A stretch of 64,000 nt of DNA, taken from positions 1,364,001 through 1,428,000 of the forward strand of contig NZ_CP080383.1 in NCBI RefSeq assembly GCF_019443325.1, written 5' to 3'. The translations under genes were made by a program, and so were the position numbers. The first letter of the stretch is position 1, and each line of letters starts with the position of its first letter. The notes beneath the pieces were generated by a model. That model ran no database searches. It saw only the letters and a list, made by a program, of their open reading frames with translations, and was not told the origin of the DNA. The stretch comes from Cryobacterium sp. PAMC25264 (lineage in GTDB: Bacteria; Actinomycetota; Actinomycetes; Actinomycetales; Microbacteriaceae). This document shows, piece by piece, positions 17,416-25,916 of this stretch.

Positions 17416-17476
17416 CGCGAACCGTGAGTTAAGCCCCAGAACGCGCGCGTTTTGGGTGCTTACCTCACAGTTCGCG
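17416..17476. terminator. Long imperfect palindrome, bidirectional terminator or REP-like repeat
   Basis: A 61-bp dyad: cgcgaaccgtgagttaagc at 17416-17434 pairs with gcttacctcacagttcgcg at 17458-17476, and the centre (ccagaacgcgcgcgttttgg) is also largely self-complementary. It lies between the convergent hemW and DUF4870 genes. There is no clean U-run. The length and near-symmetry resemble dispersed palindromic repeats of high-GC genomes. Confidence 0.65.
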
Positions 17477-17489
17477 AGGGGGAAAGGGG

Positions 17490-17864
17490 TTAGTTGAGGA
17501 ACTTGATGGTGAGCGGGTAGGTGTACCACTCGCCCTTGTTGGCTGCGATGGCGGCCATGATGCTGAAGACGATGTTGAGGATCCACACCGCGGCCAGGAT
17601 CAGGAAGCCGATGCCGATGACGGTGAGGATGCCTCCGACGAACCCGGCGATGGCCAGGGTGATCTGGAAGTTCAGCGCCGTTGCGGTGTGCGCCCGGATG
17701 AACGGGCCGCGGTCCTTGAGCACGATGTAGCCGATCAGCGCCGGCAGGAAGCTGAACAGGATTCCGCCGATGTGGATCAGGGTCGCCCAGAGCTTCTCGT
17801 CGGCCGGGCTCAGCTGACTCTGTGCCTGGTACGGGGCTGCGGGGGGAGGCGTGGCCTCTGACAT
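17490..17864 (-). CDS. DUF4870 domain membrane protein
   Basis: A 124-residue protein: a short proline-rich N-terminus, the conserved LSPADEKLWATLIHIGGILFSFLPALIGYIVLKDRGPFIRAHTATALNFQI, and two further membrane helices, ending YTYPLTIKFLN. Three or four membrane segments in total. DUF4870 proteins (Tic20-like fold) have no settled function. It is followed upstream on the same strand by a paralogue at 17958-18359. Confidence 0.88.
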   Translation of the reverse strand: MSEATPPPAAPYQAQSQLSPADEKLWATLIHIGGILFSFLPALIGYIVLKDRGPFIRAHTATALNFQITLAIAGFVGGILTVIGIGFLILAAVWILNIVFSIMAAIAANKGEWYTYPLTIKFLN

Positions 17865-17957
17865 GGGATCTCCTTCGTGACTCCCGGCGGTGCGGGGCGG
17901 CGTCGGGCGCCGCTCACACCAGAATAGCGCCGCTCACCCCAACCGGGAGCCTGCAAA

Positions 17958-18359
17958 CTAGCTGATCAGACGGATAGAGAAGGGGTAGCGGTACGGACGG
18001 CCGTCGCGGGCGCTCAGGTAACCGAGCACCGAGAAGATCGATCCGACCAGCCACAACACCCAGCCGAGCGAGAAGAGCCCGGACAGGAGGCCGAACGTGA
18101 CCAGGCTGAGAACCGTGGAAAGCACATTGAGGGCCACGTAGCCGATGAGCAGGGTGATCTGGAAGTTCAGGGCCTCCTTGCCCTGTTCATTGGTGAACGG
18201 GCCCCGGTCCTTGAAGACCAGCCAGATGATCAGGGAAGGCGGGAACGAGAGGATGCCGCCCAGGTGCGCCAGTGACGCCCACTGTCTGTCCTGCTCCGGG
18301 GAGAGCGGAGGCCCTGACGACGGCCTGTTCGATGGTCCCTGACCGGTGGGTTAACTCAT
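17958..18359 (-). pseudogene. Second DUF4870 gene with stop at codon 3
   Basis: From ATG at 18357-18359, with a good GAAGGA ribosome site 8 bases before it, the frame reads ATG AGT TAA. The same frame then stays open for 130 codons (PTGQGPSNRPSSGPPLSPEQ, then DRQWASLAHLGGILSFPP and the rest of a DUF4870 protein) to TAG at 17958-17960. No other start codon exists before the conserved domain. A single substitution of the TAA (for example to CAA) would give a perfect 133-residue gene, unlike the base-loss pattern elsewhere. It may be a real nonsense mutation or a miscall. Confidence 0.7.
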
Positions 18360-18459
18360 GACGGTGTCCTTCGGTGAGCGGTGCGTGGACGTGCTTGAGC
18401 CCACGCTACTGCGCAAAATCGTCGGGGAGCAATGGGTATGCGGCCCACCCGCGATATGA

Positions 18460-18486
18460 TTAGCAGTCAAACAATGAGAGTGCCAG
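18460..18486 (+). promoter_or_regulatory. CIRCE-type HrcA operator
   Basis: TTAGCAGTC, nine bases, GAGTGCCAG, against the CIRCE consensus TTAGCACTC-N9-GAGTGCTAA: three mismatches and exact 9-bp spacing. It lies 41 bases before the hrcA start, the standard place for HrcA autorepression. Confidence 0.85.
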
Positions 18487-18526
18487 CCAGCTGGCGGCGC
18501 GAGCGGGCATGAGGGAGGCGATCGGA

Positions 18527-19546
18527 ATGGTGTCGGATCGTAGTCTCGAGGTGCTCCGCGTCATCGTGCAGGACTACGTGGCCTCCCGTGAACCCGTCGG
18601 CTCCAAGTCCATCGTCGACAGGCACGCCTTCGGCGTCTCGGCGGCCACCATCCGCAACGATATGGCCTTGCTCGAGGAGGAGGAGCTCATCATTGCTCCG
18701 CACACCTCGTCCGGGCGCATTCCCACCGACAAGGGTTACCGCCTCTTCGTCGACCACCTCGCCGACCTGCGTCCGCTCACCGTCGCCCAGCGTCAGGCCA
18801 TCGAGGTCTTCCTCGGCCAGTCCGCCGACCTGGACGAGGTGCTCGCGCGGAGCGTGCGGCTGCTCTCGCAGCTGACCCATCAGGTGGCCCTTGTGCAATA
18901 CCCGTCGTTGTCGCGCGCCACCGTGCGCCACATCGAACTCGTGCCGCTCAGTGACACCCGGGTGCTGTCGGTTCTGATCACGGACTCCGGCCGAGTCGAA
19001 CAGCGCGTGGTGGAGTTGACCCGCGCGCTGGACGAGACTGCCCTGGCCGAACTCCGCACCCGTCTCAACGCCGTGGTCGGCGGCCTGAGCATGAGCGAGG
19101 CCGCCGCCGCACTGACCGGGCCGACCGGTCTGGGCCCGCCCGAGCTGCAGGACCTGATCGACCTCATCACCGGCACCCTGCGGGACCAGGTGGGCGCCAA
19201 CCGGCAGGACCGCCTGGTAATGGCCGGTGCTGCGAACCTGGTGCGCACTGAGGACGACTTCAGCGGCAGCATCTACCCGGTTCTCGAGGCCATCGAAGAG
19301 CAGGTGGTGCTGTTGCGCCTGTTCGGCGAGATGGCCACCGACCAGCACGGCGTCTCGGTGAGCATCGGCCGGGAGAACGCGCCGTTCGGCCTGGGGGAGA
19401 CGTCCGTGCTCACGAGCGGCTACACCTCCCACGGCGATGCCGCCCGGCTGGGCGTGCTCGGTCCGACCCGGATGGACTACTCCAACAACATGGCGGCGGT
19501 GCGCGCCGTCGCCCGGTACCTCTCGCGCCTGCTCGGCGAGAACTAG
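18527..19546 (+). CDS. hrcA: Heat-inducible transcription repressor HrcA
   Basis: Start chosen at ATG 18527 ([18 protein letters not shown]), 10 bases after GAGGGAGG; an ATG at 18509 lies in front of that ribosome site. Winged-helix N-terminus with [33 protein letters not shown], then the HrcA dimerisation and GAF-like domain to the end at [19 protein letters not shown]. It represses heat-shock genes by binding CIRCE, here at 18460-18486 ahead of its own operon hrcA-dnaJ. About 340 residues, normal length. Confidence 0.95.
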   Translation: MVSDRSLEVLRVIVQDYVASREPVGSKSIVDRHAFGVSAATIRNDMALLEEEELIIAPHTSSGRIPTDKGYRLFVDHLADLRPLTVAQRQAIEVFLGQSADLDEVLARSVRLLSQLTHQVALVQYPSLSRATVRHIELVPLSDTRVLSVLITDSGRVEQRVVELTRALDETALAELRTRLNAVVGGLSMSEAAAALTGPTGLGPPELQDLIDLITGTLRDQVGANRQDRLVMAGAANLVRTEDDFSGSIYPVLEAIEEQVVLLRLFGEMATDQHGVSVSIGRENAPFGLGETSVLTSGYTSHGDAARLGVLGPTRMDYSNNMAAVRAVARYLSRLLGEN

Positions 19547-19604
19547 CCGCCCCCACACCTTCCCACCGACACTTTTCACCCCCAGAACCCGAGGAGAGCC
19601 AGCT

Positions 19605-20714
19605 TTGGCTGACCATTACGAAGCACTCGGCGTCGCGCGCGATGCCACCACCGACGAGATCAAGAAGGCATACCGGCGCCTCGCCCGCCAGTTGCACCCC
19701 GATGTGAACCCGGGCGCCGAAGCATCCGAGCGGTTCAAGACCATCACCCACGCCTACGACGTACTCTCGGACCCCAAGCAGCGCCAGAACTACGACCGCG
19801 GCGGCTCGGGCAACTCCGGCCAGGGCGGCGGATTCGACGCGGGCAACTTCGGCGACATCTTCGAGACCTTCTTCGGCGGGGGAGGCGGCGGCAGCCGCGG
19901 CCCCCGGTCGCGTCGGGAACGTGGGCAGGACGCCCTCATCCGGGTCGAGCTCGACCTGGACGAGGTCATCTTCGGCACCCACCGCGACATCGAGGTGGAC
20001 ACCGCGATCGTCTGCGCCACCTGCAACGGCAGCTGCTGCCAGCCCGGCACGTCCCCGGTCACCTGCGACATCTGCCACGGCACCGGAAGCATCCAGCGCG
20101 CTGTGCGCTCCCTGCTCGGCAACGTGATGACCTCCAGCCCCTGCGGCTCCTGCCGTGGCTACGGCACCATCATCGCCACACCCTGCGTCACCTGCCAGGG
20201 CCAGGGCCGCGTGCGCGCCCGCCGCACCGTTCCGGTGGACATCCCCGCCGGCGTCGACACGGGTCTGCGCCTGCAGATGCCCGGCAGCGGAGAGGCCGGA
20301 CCGGCCGGAGGCCCCAACGGCGACCTCTATCTCGAGATGAAGGTGCGGCACCACGACGTCTTCAGCCGCGACGGCGACGACCTGCTCTGCACCCTCGAGG
20401 TGCCGATGACCGACGCCATCCTGGGTGCGACCGCAACGGTCAAGGCCCTCGACGGTGACATCGAGGTCGAACTCCGCCCGGGCGTCCAGGCCGGCGAGAT
20501 CCTCACGGTCAAGGACCGCGGCATCACCCGCCTGCGTGGCAACGGCCGCGGCGACCTGCGGGTCGGCGTGCAGGTGCTCACCCCCACCAAGCTCGACCAC
20601 AAGGAACGCGAACTCATCGAGGCCTTCGCGGCCAGGCACAAGGTGGCAGCTCCGGCACTCAGCCACTTCCAGCAGGGCCTGTTCGCGAAGCTCCGCGACC
20701 GGTTCCTCGGGTAG
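19605..20714 (+). CDS. dnaJ: Chaperone DnaJ (DnaJ2 type)
   Basis: About 369 residues from TTG 19605, preceded by GAGGAG. J domain with HPD at residues 31-33, a Gly/Phe-rich linker at about 68-100, a zinc-binding domain from Cys136 with four CxxC motifs (CATC, CDIC, CGSC, CVTC), then the C-terminal substrate-binding domains. It stimulates DnaK ATPase and holds unfolded proteins. The first zinc motif reads CATCNGSCC instead of CxxCxGxG, so the last glycine is replaced by cysteine. Operon partner of hrcA; 2 bases separate its stop from rsmE. Confidence 0.95.
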   Translation: MADHYEALGVARDATTDEIKKAYRRLARQLHPDVNPGAEASERFKTITHAYDVLSDPKQRQNYDRGGSGNSGQGGGFDAGNFGDIFETFFGGGGGGSRGPRSRRERGQDALIRVELDLDEVIFGTHRDIEVDTAIVCATCNGSCCQPGTSPVTCDICHGTGSIQRAVRSLLGNVMTSSPCGSCRGYGTIIATPCVTCQGQGRVRARRTVPVDIPAGVDTGLRLQMPGSGEAGPAGGPNGDLYLEMKVRHHDVFSRDGDDLLCTLEVPMTDAILGATATVKALDGDIEVELRPGVQAGEILTVKDRGITRLRGNGRGDLRVGVQVLTPTKLDHKERELIEAFAARHKVAAPALSHFQQGLFAKLRDRFLG

Positions 20715-20716
20715 GG

Positions 20717-21474
20717 GTGCCCGCTAGCGATGGCGCATTTCTTCCTTTCCGAGACTCTCGCCCAGGCCCCTCCGCCACGCAGGTGGGGGCCACCGTGAGC
20801 CTCACCGGCGCCGAGGCCAAGCACGCCGTCACGGTCAGCCGGGTGCGTCCGGGCGAGACCCTGCTGCTGGGTGACGGCGCCGGGCTGATGCTGGGGGTCA
20901 CCGTGGTCTCCGCCCAGCCGGCCGAGCTTGTCGTGCGGGTCGACTCCGTGAGGCACAGCCCGCCGGCCACGCCGCGCATCCTGCTCGTGCAGGCGCTGGC
21001 CAAGGGCGACCGCGACGAACTCGCGGTGCAGGCGGCCACCGAACTCGGTATCGACGGGGTCATCCGTGGGCGGCCTCGCGGTCCGTGGTGCGCTGGGAGG
21101 GTGTCAAGGTGCAAAAGGGGCAGGCCCGCTGGGCCGCCATCGTGCGTGAGGCCAGCAAGCAGTCGATCCGGCCCTGGCTGCCCGAGGTGTCCGCGCTGAC
21201 CAGCACCAAGCAGCTCGCACAGCTCGCCACCACCAGCCGGATGCTGCTGCTCGAGCCCACCGCCGACACCCGGCTGACCGCGATCGCGCCGCCGACCGAC
21301 GACCGGGACATCGTTCTCGTCGTCGGCCCGGAGGGCGGGATCGCCGCATCGGAACTGGAGATCCTCGAGGGGGCCGGCGCCCGCCGGGTGCGCCTGGGCG
21401 ACACCGTGCTGCGCACGTCCACGGCGGGCCCCGCCGCCGTCGCCATCCTGAACGCAACCCTCGGGCGCTGGTAG
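20717..21474 (+). pseudogene. rsmE: 16S rRNA m3U1498 methyltransferase RsmE, frameshifted
   Basis: GTG start at 20717. The N-terminal PUA-like part (GATVSLTGAEAKHAVTVSRVRPGETLLLGDG) runs to ATELGIDGVI. The frame breaks at about 21063, where catccgtggg would read IPWAASRSVVRW with one more C. The second frame carries the SPOUT/trefoil-knot end VVGPEGGIAASELEILEGAGARRVRLGDTVLRTSTAG. RsmE methylates U1498 of 16S rRNA. Both halves are fully conserved, so a base-calling loss in CCC is more likely than real decay. It sits between dnaJ and the HIT gene as usual. Confidence 0.85.
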
Positions 21475-21493
21475 TTCCGCTTAAGATAGACGT

Positions 21494-21856
21494 ATGGCCT
21501 CCTCCGGTGCAGAACCCTCCATCTTCAGCCGCATTGCCGCGCGCGAGATTCCGGCGACCATCGTCGCGGAAACCGACCACATCATCGCGTTCAACGACAT
21601 CGCCCCGCAGGCGCCCGTGCACGTGGTCGTGACCACCAAGACTCAGCAATACCACAACGTGGGCGAACTCGCGGCGGGCGACCCCGCCCTCCTCGCCGAA
21701 CTCGTCGCCGTGGCCGGACGGGTGGCCGAAGAGCACTGCGCGGGGGAGTACCGCTTGATCTTCAACACCGGCGCCTCGGCCGGCCAGACCGTCTTCCACG
21801 TTCACGCCCATGTGCTCGGCGGCACCCTCGAGGAGGGCACGCTTGCAGCCCTCTGA
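21494..21856 (+). CDS. HIT-family nucleotide-binding hydrolase
   Basis: A 120-residue histidine triad protein of the HINT type. The triad HVHAHVLGG is near the C-terminus and the N-terminal IFSRIAAREIPATIVAETDHIIAFNDI is typical. HINT proteins cleave phosphoramidates of AMP; the bacterial role is unclear. ATG start 21494. Its end overlaps the phoH start by 14 bases. Confidence 0.92.
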   Translation: MASSGAEPSIFSRIAAREIPATIVAETDHIIAFNDIAPQAPVHVVVTTKTQQYHNVGELAAGDPALLAELVAVAGRVAEEHCAGEYRLIFNTGASAGQTVFHVHAHVLGGTLEEGTLAAL

Positions 21857-22934
21857 CCCGGAGACTCCCGGAACCGGCGCACTGCCCACGGTGCGCACAC
21901 TCCTCGTCGACGGCGTCGCCATGGTGCGCCTGCTCGGGCCGCAGGACCGGTTCCTCACCACCATCGAGAACGAATACCCGGACGTCACAGTGCACGTCCG
22001 CGGCAACGAGGTCACCCTCACCGGTCCGGCCGCATCCACGGATGCCGTGGTGCGACTGATCGAGGAGCTCCAACTGTTGTTGCGCACCGGAGCGGACCTC
22101 GGCGAGAGAGAGGTCACCACCTCCGCGCGCATGCTCGGCGCCGACAGCACCTCGAGCCCCTCGACGGTGCTCGGCCAGGCCATCCTCACGTCGCGCGGTC
22201 TCACGGTGCGCCCCAAGACCCTCGGCCAGAGCAGCTACGTCAACGCGATCGACGAGAACGCCATCGTGTTCGGCATCGGACCAGCCGGAACCGGCAAGAC
22301 CTACCTCGCCATGGCCAAGGCCGTGCAGGCGCTGCAGCGCAAGGAGGTCGACCGCATCATCCTCACCCGGCCGGCCGTCGAGGCGGGGGAGCGGCTCGGG
22401 TTCCTACCCGGCAGCCTCACCGACAAGATCGACCCCTACCTGAGGCCGCTCTACGACGCCCTTTTCGAGATGATGGACCCCGAGCTGGTGCCCAAGCTGC
22501 TGGCCGCAGGCACCATCGAGGTGGCCCCGCTGGCGTATATGCGCGGGCGCACGCTGAACTCGGCGTTCATCGTGCTCGACGAGGCCCAGAATACGACGCC
22601 CGAGCAGATGAAGATGTTCCTCACCCGACTCGGCTTCGGTTCCCAGATGGTGGTCACCGGTGACATCACCCAGGTGGACCTGCCCGCCGGCGCCAGCGGA
22701 CTCCGTCTGGTCACGACCGTGCTCGACGGAATCGACGACATCGCTTTTGTGCACCTGACCAGCGCGGATGTGGTGCGGCACAGTCTTGTCGGCCGCATCG
22801 TCGACGCCTACACCGAATACGACGCTCAGAAGCAGGCCCAACGCTACGAAAGCGAACAGGCCCGCGACTTCGCATCCCGCGCTCCGCACCAGGGGAACCC
22901 GCGCGATCGCACCCCGAAACGGAGATCCAGTTGA
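21843..22934 (+). CDS. phoH: PhoH-family ATPase
   Basis: About 363 residues from TTG 21843, which follows GAGGAGG; an ATG at 21810 lies further inside the HIT gene. An N-terminal KH-like segment is followed by the ATPase with Walker A GPAGTGKT at residues 146-153, RPAVEAGERLGFLPG, Walker B FIVLDEAQN and the TGDITQVDLP sensor. The family is linked to RNA metabolism by its constant pairing with ybeY, also seen here (4-base overlap TTGA). Confidence 0.93.
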   Translation: MQPSDPETPGTGALPTVRTLLVDGVAMVRLLGPQDRFLTTIENEYPDVTVHVRGNEVTLTGPAASTDAVVRLIEELQLLLRTGADLGEREVTTSARMLGADSTSSPSTVLGQAILTSRGLTVRPKTLGQSSYVNAIDENAIVFGIGPAGTGKTYLAMAKAVQALQRKEVDRIILTRPAVEAGERLGFLPGSLTDKIDPYLRPLYDALFEMMDPELVPKLLAAGTIEVAPLAYMRGRTLNSAFIVLDEAQNTTPEQMKMFLTRLGFGSQMVVTGDITQVDLPAGASGLRLVTTVLDGIDDIAFVHLTSADVVRHSLVGRIVDAYTEYDAQKQAQRYESEQARDFASRAPHQGNPRDRTPKRRSS

Positions 22935-23398
22935 CCATCGAAATCAACAATGAGTCGGCCATCCCGGTCGATGAGGCCGCCATCCTGAGGCTCGCCGCCT
23001 TCGCGCTGGACACCATGCACGTGCACGCCGACGCCGAACTGGCGATCGTGCTCGTCGACGAGGGCGCCATGGAGCAACTCCACGTGCAGTGGATGGATGA
23101 GCCGGGTCCCACCGACGTCCTCAGCTTCCCGATGGACGAACTGCGCCCCGGCACCGAAGACGCCATCACGCCGCCTGGCCTACTCGGCGACATCGTGCTC
23201 TGCCCGCAGGTGGCCCAGGGTCAGGCGGAAACCGCCGGCCACAGCACCCTCGACGAACTGCTGCTCCTCACCACGCACGGCATCCTGCATCTGCTCGGCT
23301 TCGACCACGCTGAACCCGAGGAGGAGAAGGAGATGTTCGGAATCCAGCGCGACATCCTGATCGGCTTCTCCATGCAGGAACGACGCCGGCCCCGATGA
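22931..23398 (+). CDS. ybeY: Endoribonuclease YbeY (rRNA maturation factor)
   Basis: A 155-residue protein starting TTG 22931. The zinc motif H-G-I-L-H-L-L-G-F-D-H (HxxxHxxxxxH) is at about residues 117-127, preceded by TDVLSFPMDE. YbeY takes part in 16S rRNA 3'-end processing and ribosome quality control. It overlaps phoH and the following CBS-domain gene (ATGA), so translation is coupled through the cluster. Confidence 0.95.
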   Translation: MTIEINNESAIPVDEAAILRLAAFALDTMHVHADAELAIVLVDEGAMEQLHVQWMDEPGPTDVLSFPMDELRPGTEDAITPPGLLGDIVLCPQVAQGQAETAGHSTLDELLLLTTHGILHLLGFDHAEPEEEKEMFGIQRDILIGFSMQERRRPR

Positions 23399-24723
23399 TC
23401 GTCGGGTGGTTCCTCACGGCCGCCATCCTGCTCGTCGCGTTCGGCGGGCTGATGGCCGCTGTCGACGCTGCAGTCACGTCCCAGTCCCGGGCGGACATCG
23501 CCGAACTCGCCGTCACCGCACGCTCCAAGCGGTCCCTGCGTGCCATCGCCGCCGACACCGGCGCACACCTGAACGCCATCAACTTCGTGCGGATCATCGC
23601 GGAGACGACCGCGGCGGTGCTCGTCACCCTGGTGTTCGCCACTACTATCGAACAGATCTGGTTGGCCCTGCTGCTGTCGGCCCTGCTGATGACGGCCGTG
23701 TCGTTCGTGCTCGTTGGAGCCAGTCCACGCAGCGTGGGCCGGGCGCATCCGAAAAACCTGCTTGTGCTCACGGCCGTTCTCGTTCATTTCTTGCGCGTGC
23801 TGCTCGGCCCGGTGGCCAACGCCCTCGTCGCCCTCGGCAATCGGGTCACCCCGGGACGCAGCCGGCTCGCCACCTTCACCTCGGAGGACCAGCTGCTCAG
23901 CATGGTCGATGAGGCCACCGAGCTGGACGTGATCGAGGAGGACGACCGCGAACTCATCCACTCGATCTTTGAATTCAGCGAGACCGTCGTGCGCGAGGTC
24001 ATGATCCCGCGCACCGACATGGTCACCATCGACGCCGACGCCACCGTCGGTGCCGCCATGGGACTCTTTCTCAGCAAGGGCTTCTCCCGGGTTCCCGTCG
24101 TGGACGGCGAGGTGGACGACGTCATCGGCGTGCTCTACCTGCGGGATGTCTCCCGTCTCGTCTACGAGCGTCCGCGCAACCTCGAGAGCCTCACGGTGCG
24201 GGAACTGGCCAAAGCCGCCCAGTTCGTGCCCGAGTCCAAGAAGGCCGACGCTCTGCTCCGCCAGATGCAGCTCGAATCCAACCACCTCGCCATGGTCGTA
24301 GACGAGTACGGCGGAATCGCCGGCCTGGTGACCCTCGAGGACCTCATCGAGGAACTCGTGGGCGACATCTCCGACGAGTACGACCGCGACGTCGTGGAGA
24401 TCGAAAACCTGGGATCAGGTCGCTTCCGGGTGAGCGCCCGACTGCCCGTCGATGAGCTCGGCGAGCTTTTCGACCTCGACCTCGACGACGACGACGTCGA
24501 TTCCGTCGGCGGCCTGCTCGCTAAGGTGCTCGGACGGCTGCCCGTCGCCGGGTCTGAAGCGAGAACCAGCGGCCTCATCCTCACGGCGGAACGCACAGAA
24601 GGCCGCCGCAAACGAATCAGCACAGTGCTGGTTGAACCAGACAAGGCGTTGAGAGACGCACAGTCCGCATTCCTGGGAATGCCGGACACAGAAGGAGCAC
24701 ACGGCAATGACAAAAGAACCTGA
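23395..24723 (+). CDS. CNNM/CorC-type CBS-domain membrane protein
   Basis: A 442-residue protein with an N-terminal DUF21 transmembrane domain (about four helices, residues 1-150), a CBS pair (VMIPRTDMVTIDADATVGAAMGLFLSKGFSRVPVVDG ... MVVDEYGGIAGLVTLEDLIEELVGDISDEYD), and a CorC_HlyC C-terminal domain. The family includes Mg2+ efflux/transport proteins; older hemolysin names are misleading. The start overlaps ybeY and its end overlaps era by 17 bases. Confidence 0.92.
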   Translation: MIVGWFLTAAILLVAFGGLMAAVDAAVTSQSRADIAELAVTARSKRSLRAIAADTGAHLNAINFVRIIAETTAAVLVTLVFATTIEQIWLALLLSALLMTAVSFVLVGASPRSVGRAHPKNLLVLTAVLVHFLRVLLGPVANALVALGNRVTPGRSRLATFTSEDQLLSMVDEATELDVIEEDDRELIHSIFEFSETVVREVMIPRTDMVTIDADATVGAAMGLFLSKGFSRVPVVDGEVDDVIGVLYLRDVSRLVYERPRNLESLTVRELAKAAQFVPESKKADALLRQMQLESNHLAMVVDEYGGIAGLVTLEDLIEELVGDISDEYDRDVVEIENLGSGRFRVSARLPVDELGELFDLDLDDDDVDSVGGLLAKVLGRLPVAGSEARTSGLILTAERTEGRRKRISTVLVEPDKALRDAQSAFLGMPDTEGAHGNDKRT

Positions 24724-25609
24724 CTTCAGAGCGGGGTTCGTCTCCTTCGTCGGGCGCCCCAACGTGGGCAAGTCCACCCTGACCAACGCGCTGGTGGGGG
24801 AGAAGGTGGCGATCACGTCGTCGAAGCCGCAGACCACCCGTCGCGCCATCCGTGGCATCGTGCACCAGAAGGACGGCCAGCTGATCCTGGTCGACACCCC
24901 CGGCATCCACCGCCCACGCACGCTGCTCGGCGAGCGGTTGAACAGCCTGGTGCAGTCCACGCTCAGCGGTGTCGACGTGGTCGGCCTGTGCATCCCGGCG
25001 AACGAGCCGATCGGCCCTGGCGACAAGTTCATCAATGAACAGTTGGACAACTTCCCGCGCGCGAAGAAGGTGGCCATCGTCACCAAGATCGACATGTCCT
25101 CCAAGACCAGCGTCGCCAACCAGCTCCTCGCCGTTTCCCAGCTGCGCGACTGGGAGGCCATTGTGCCGATCTCGGCGACCAGCCGCATCCAGCTCGATGT
25201 GCTGAGCAGCGAACTGCTGCGTTTGCTGCCGCTCAGCGATGCACCGCTGTACCCCGCGGATGCCGTGACAGACGAGAGCCTTGAGTCCCGGATCTCCGAG
25301 TACATCCGCGAGGCCGCCCTCGAGGGCGTGACCGACGAACTGCCGCACTCGATCGCCGTCACGATCGACGACATCATCGAGCGCGACGACCAGGAACTCG
25401 TGGAGATCTACGCCAACCTCTTCGTCGAGCGTGACAGCCAGAAGGGCATCATCATCGGCAAGTCCGGCAGCCGGCTCAAGGACGTGGGCATGCGGGCGCG
25501 CAAGCAGATCGAACCTCTCGTGGGCAAGCGGGTCTTCCTCTCCCTGCGCGTGAAGGTCGCCAAAGAATGGCAGCGCGACCCGAAGCAGCTGGGCCGCCTG
25601 GGCTTCTAG
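24707..25609 (+). CDS. era: GTPase Era
   Basis: A 300-residue protein. GTPase motifs: GRPNVGKST at 16-24, the switch I region TTRRAIRGI, DTPGIH, TKID. The C-terminal KH domain contains IIIGKSGSRLKDVGMRARKQIE. Era binds the 16S rRNA 3' end during 30S assembly. ATG start 24707 inside the end of the CBS gene. Last gene of the hrcA-era run. Confidence 0.96.
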   Translation: MTKEPDFRAGFVSFVGRPNVGKSTLTNALVGEKVAITSSKPQTTRRAIRGIVHQKDGQLILVDTPGIHRPRTLLGERLNSLVQSTLSGVDVVGLCIPANEPIGPGDKFINEQLDNFPRAKKVAIVTKIDMSSKTSVANQLLAVSQLRDWEAIVPISATSRIQLDVLSSELLRLLPLSDAPLYPADAVTDESLESRISEYIREAALEGVTDELPHSIAVTIDDIIERDDQELVEIYANLFVERDSQKGIIIGKSGSRLKDVGMRARKQIEPLVGKRVFLSLRVKVAKEWQRDPKQLGRLGF

Positions 25610-25724
25610 ATCGAGGCCCCCAGGGACGGGGCTTTCAGGCCGAGGTCTCACGTGCTGTCAGGGGCTCAGCCGGTTCGCGCCGTGCTGAGCCCCTGAAGTC
25701 GCCCCGACACCCTGTCCACCCCGC

Positions 25725-25805
25725 CCGGTCGTTGATCGAGCCTGTCGAGATCCCGCGCCCTGCTGTCCACGGCGTCCGGTCGTTGATCGAGCCTGTCGAG
25801 ATCCC
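25725..25805 (-). repeat. Two direct copies of a GC-rich repeat upstream of the HNH gene
   Basis: Copies at 25725-25754 and 25775-25805 share the core ccggtcgttgatcgagcc followed by tgtcgagatccc. The reverse complement, ending GGCTCGATCAACGACC, matches the repeat found downstream of the HNH gene in opposite orientation. Confidence 0.85.
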
Positions 25806-25870
25806 CGTAGACATCCCTATGAACCTGCAATGACTCCGGCGCAATATTCTCGAGATTCCCTGTGCATAAC

Positions 25871-25899
25871 TTGACATTTCCTCACAATATTCTTTGATT
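25871..25899 (+). promoter_or_regulatory. Possible promoter of the HNH gene
   Basis: TTGACA at 25871-25876, a 17-base spacer, then TTGATT at 25894-25899. The -35 is ideal but the -10 is poor. It is the most AT-rich stretch for several kilobases and ends about 18 bases before the gene start. Confidence 0.35.
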
Positions 25900-25916
25900 C
25901 GTGGGAGAATGGGGGT

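Larger units (their letters stand above)
25610..25916. other. Intergenic with two long direct repeats and an AT-rich promoter region
   Basis: Holds an imperfect GC-rich dyad just after era (25614-25640), two roughly 30-bp direct repeats, and from 25840 an AT-rich stretch with CAATATTCT twice (25842 and 25885) and a TTGACA at 25871-25876. No gene is evident. Confidence 0.55.
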
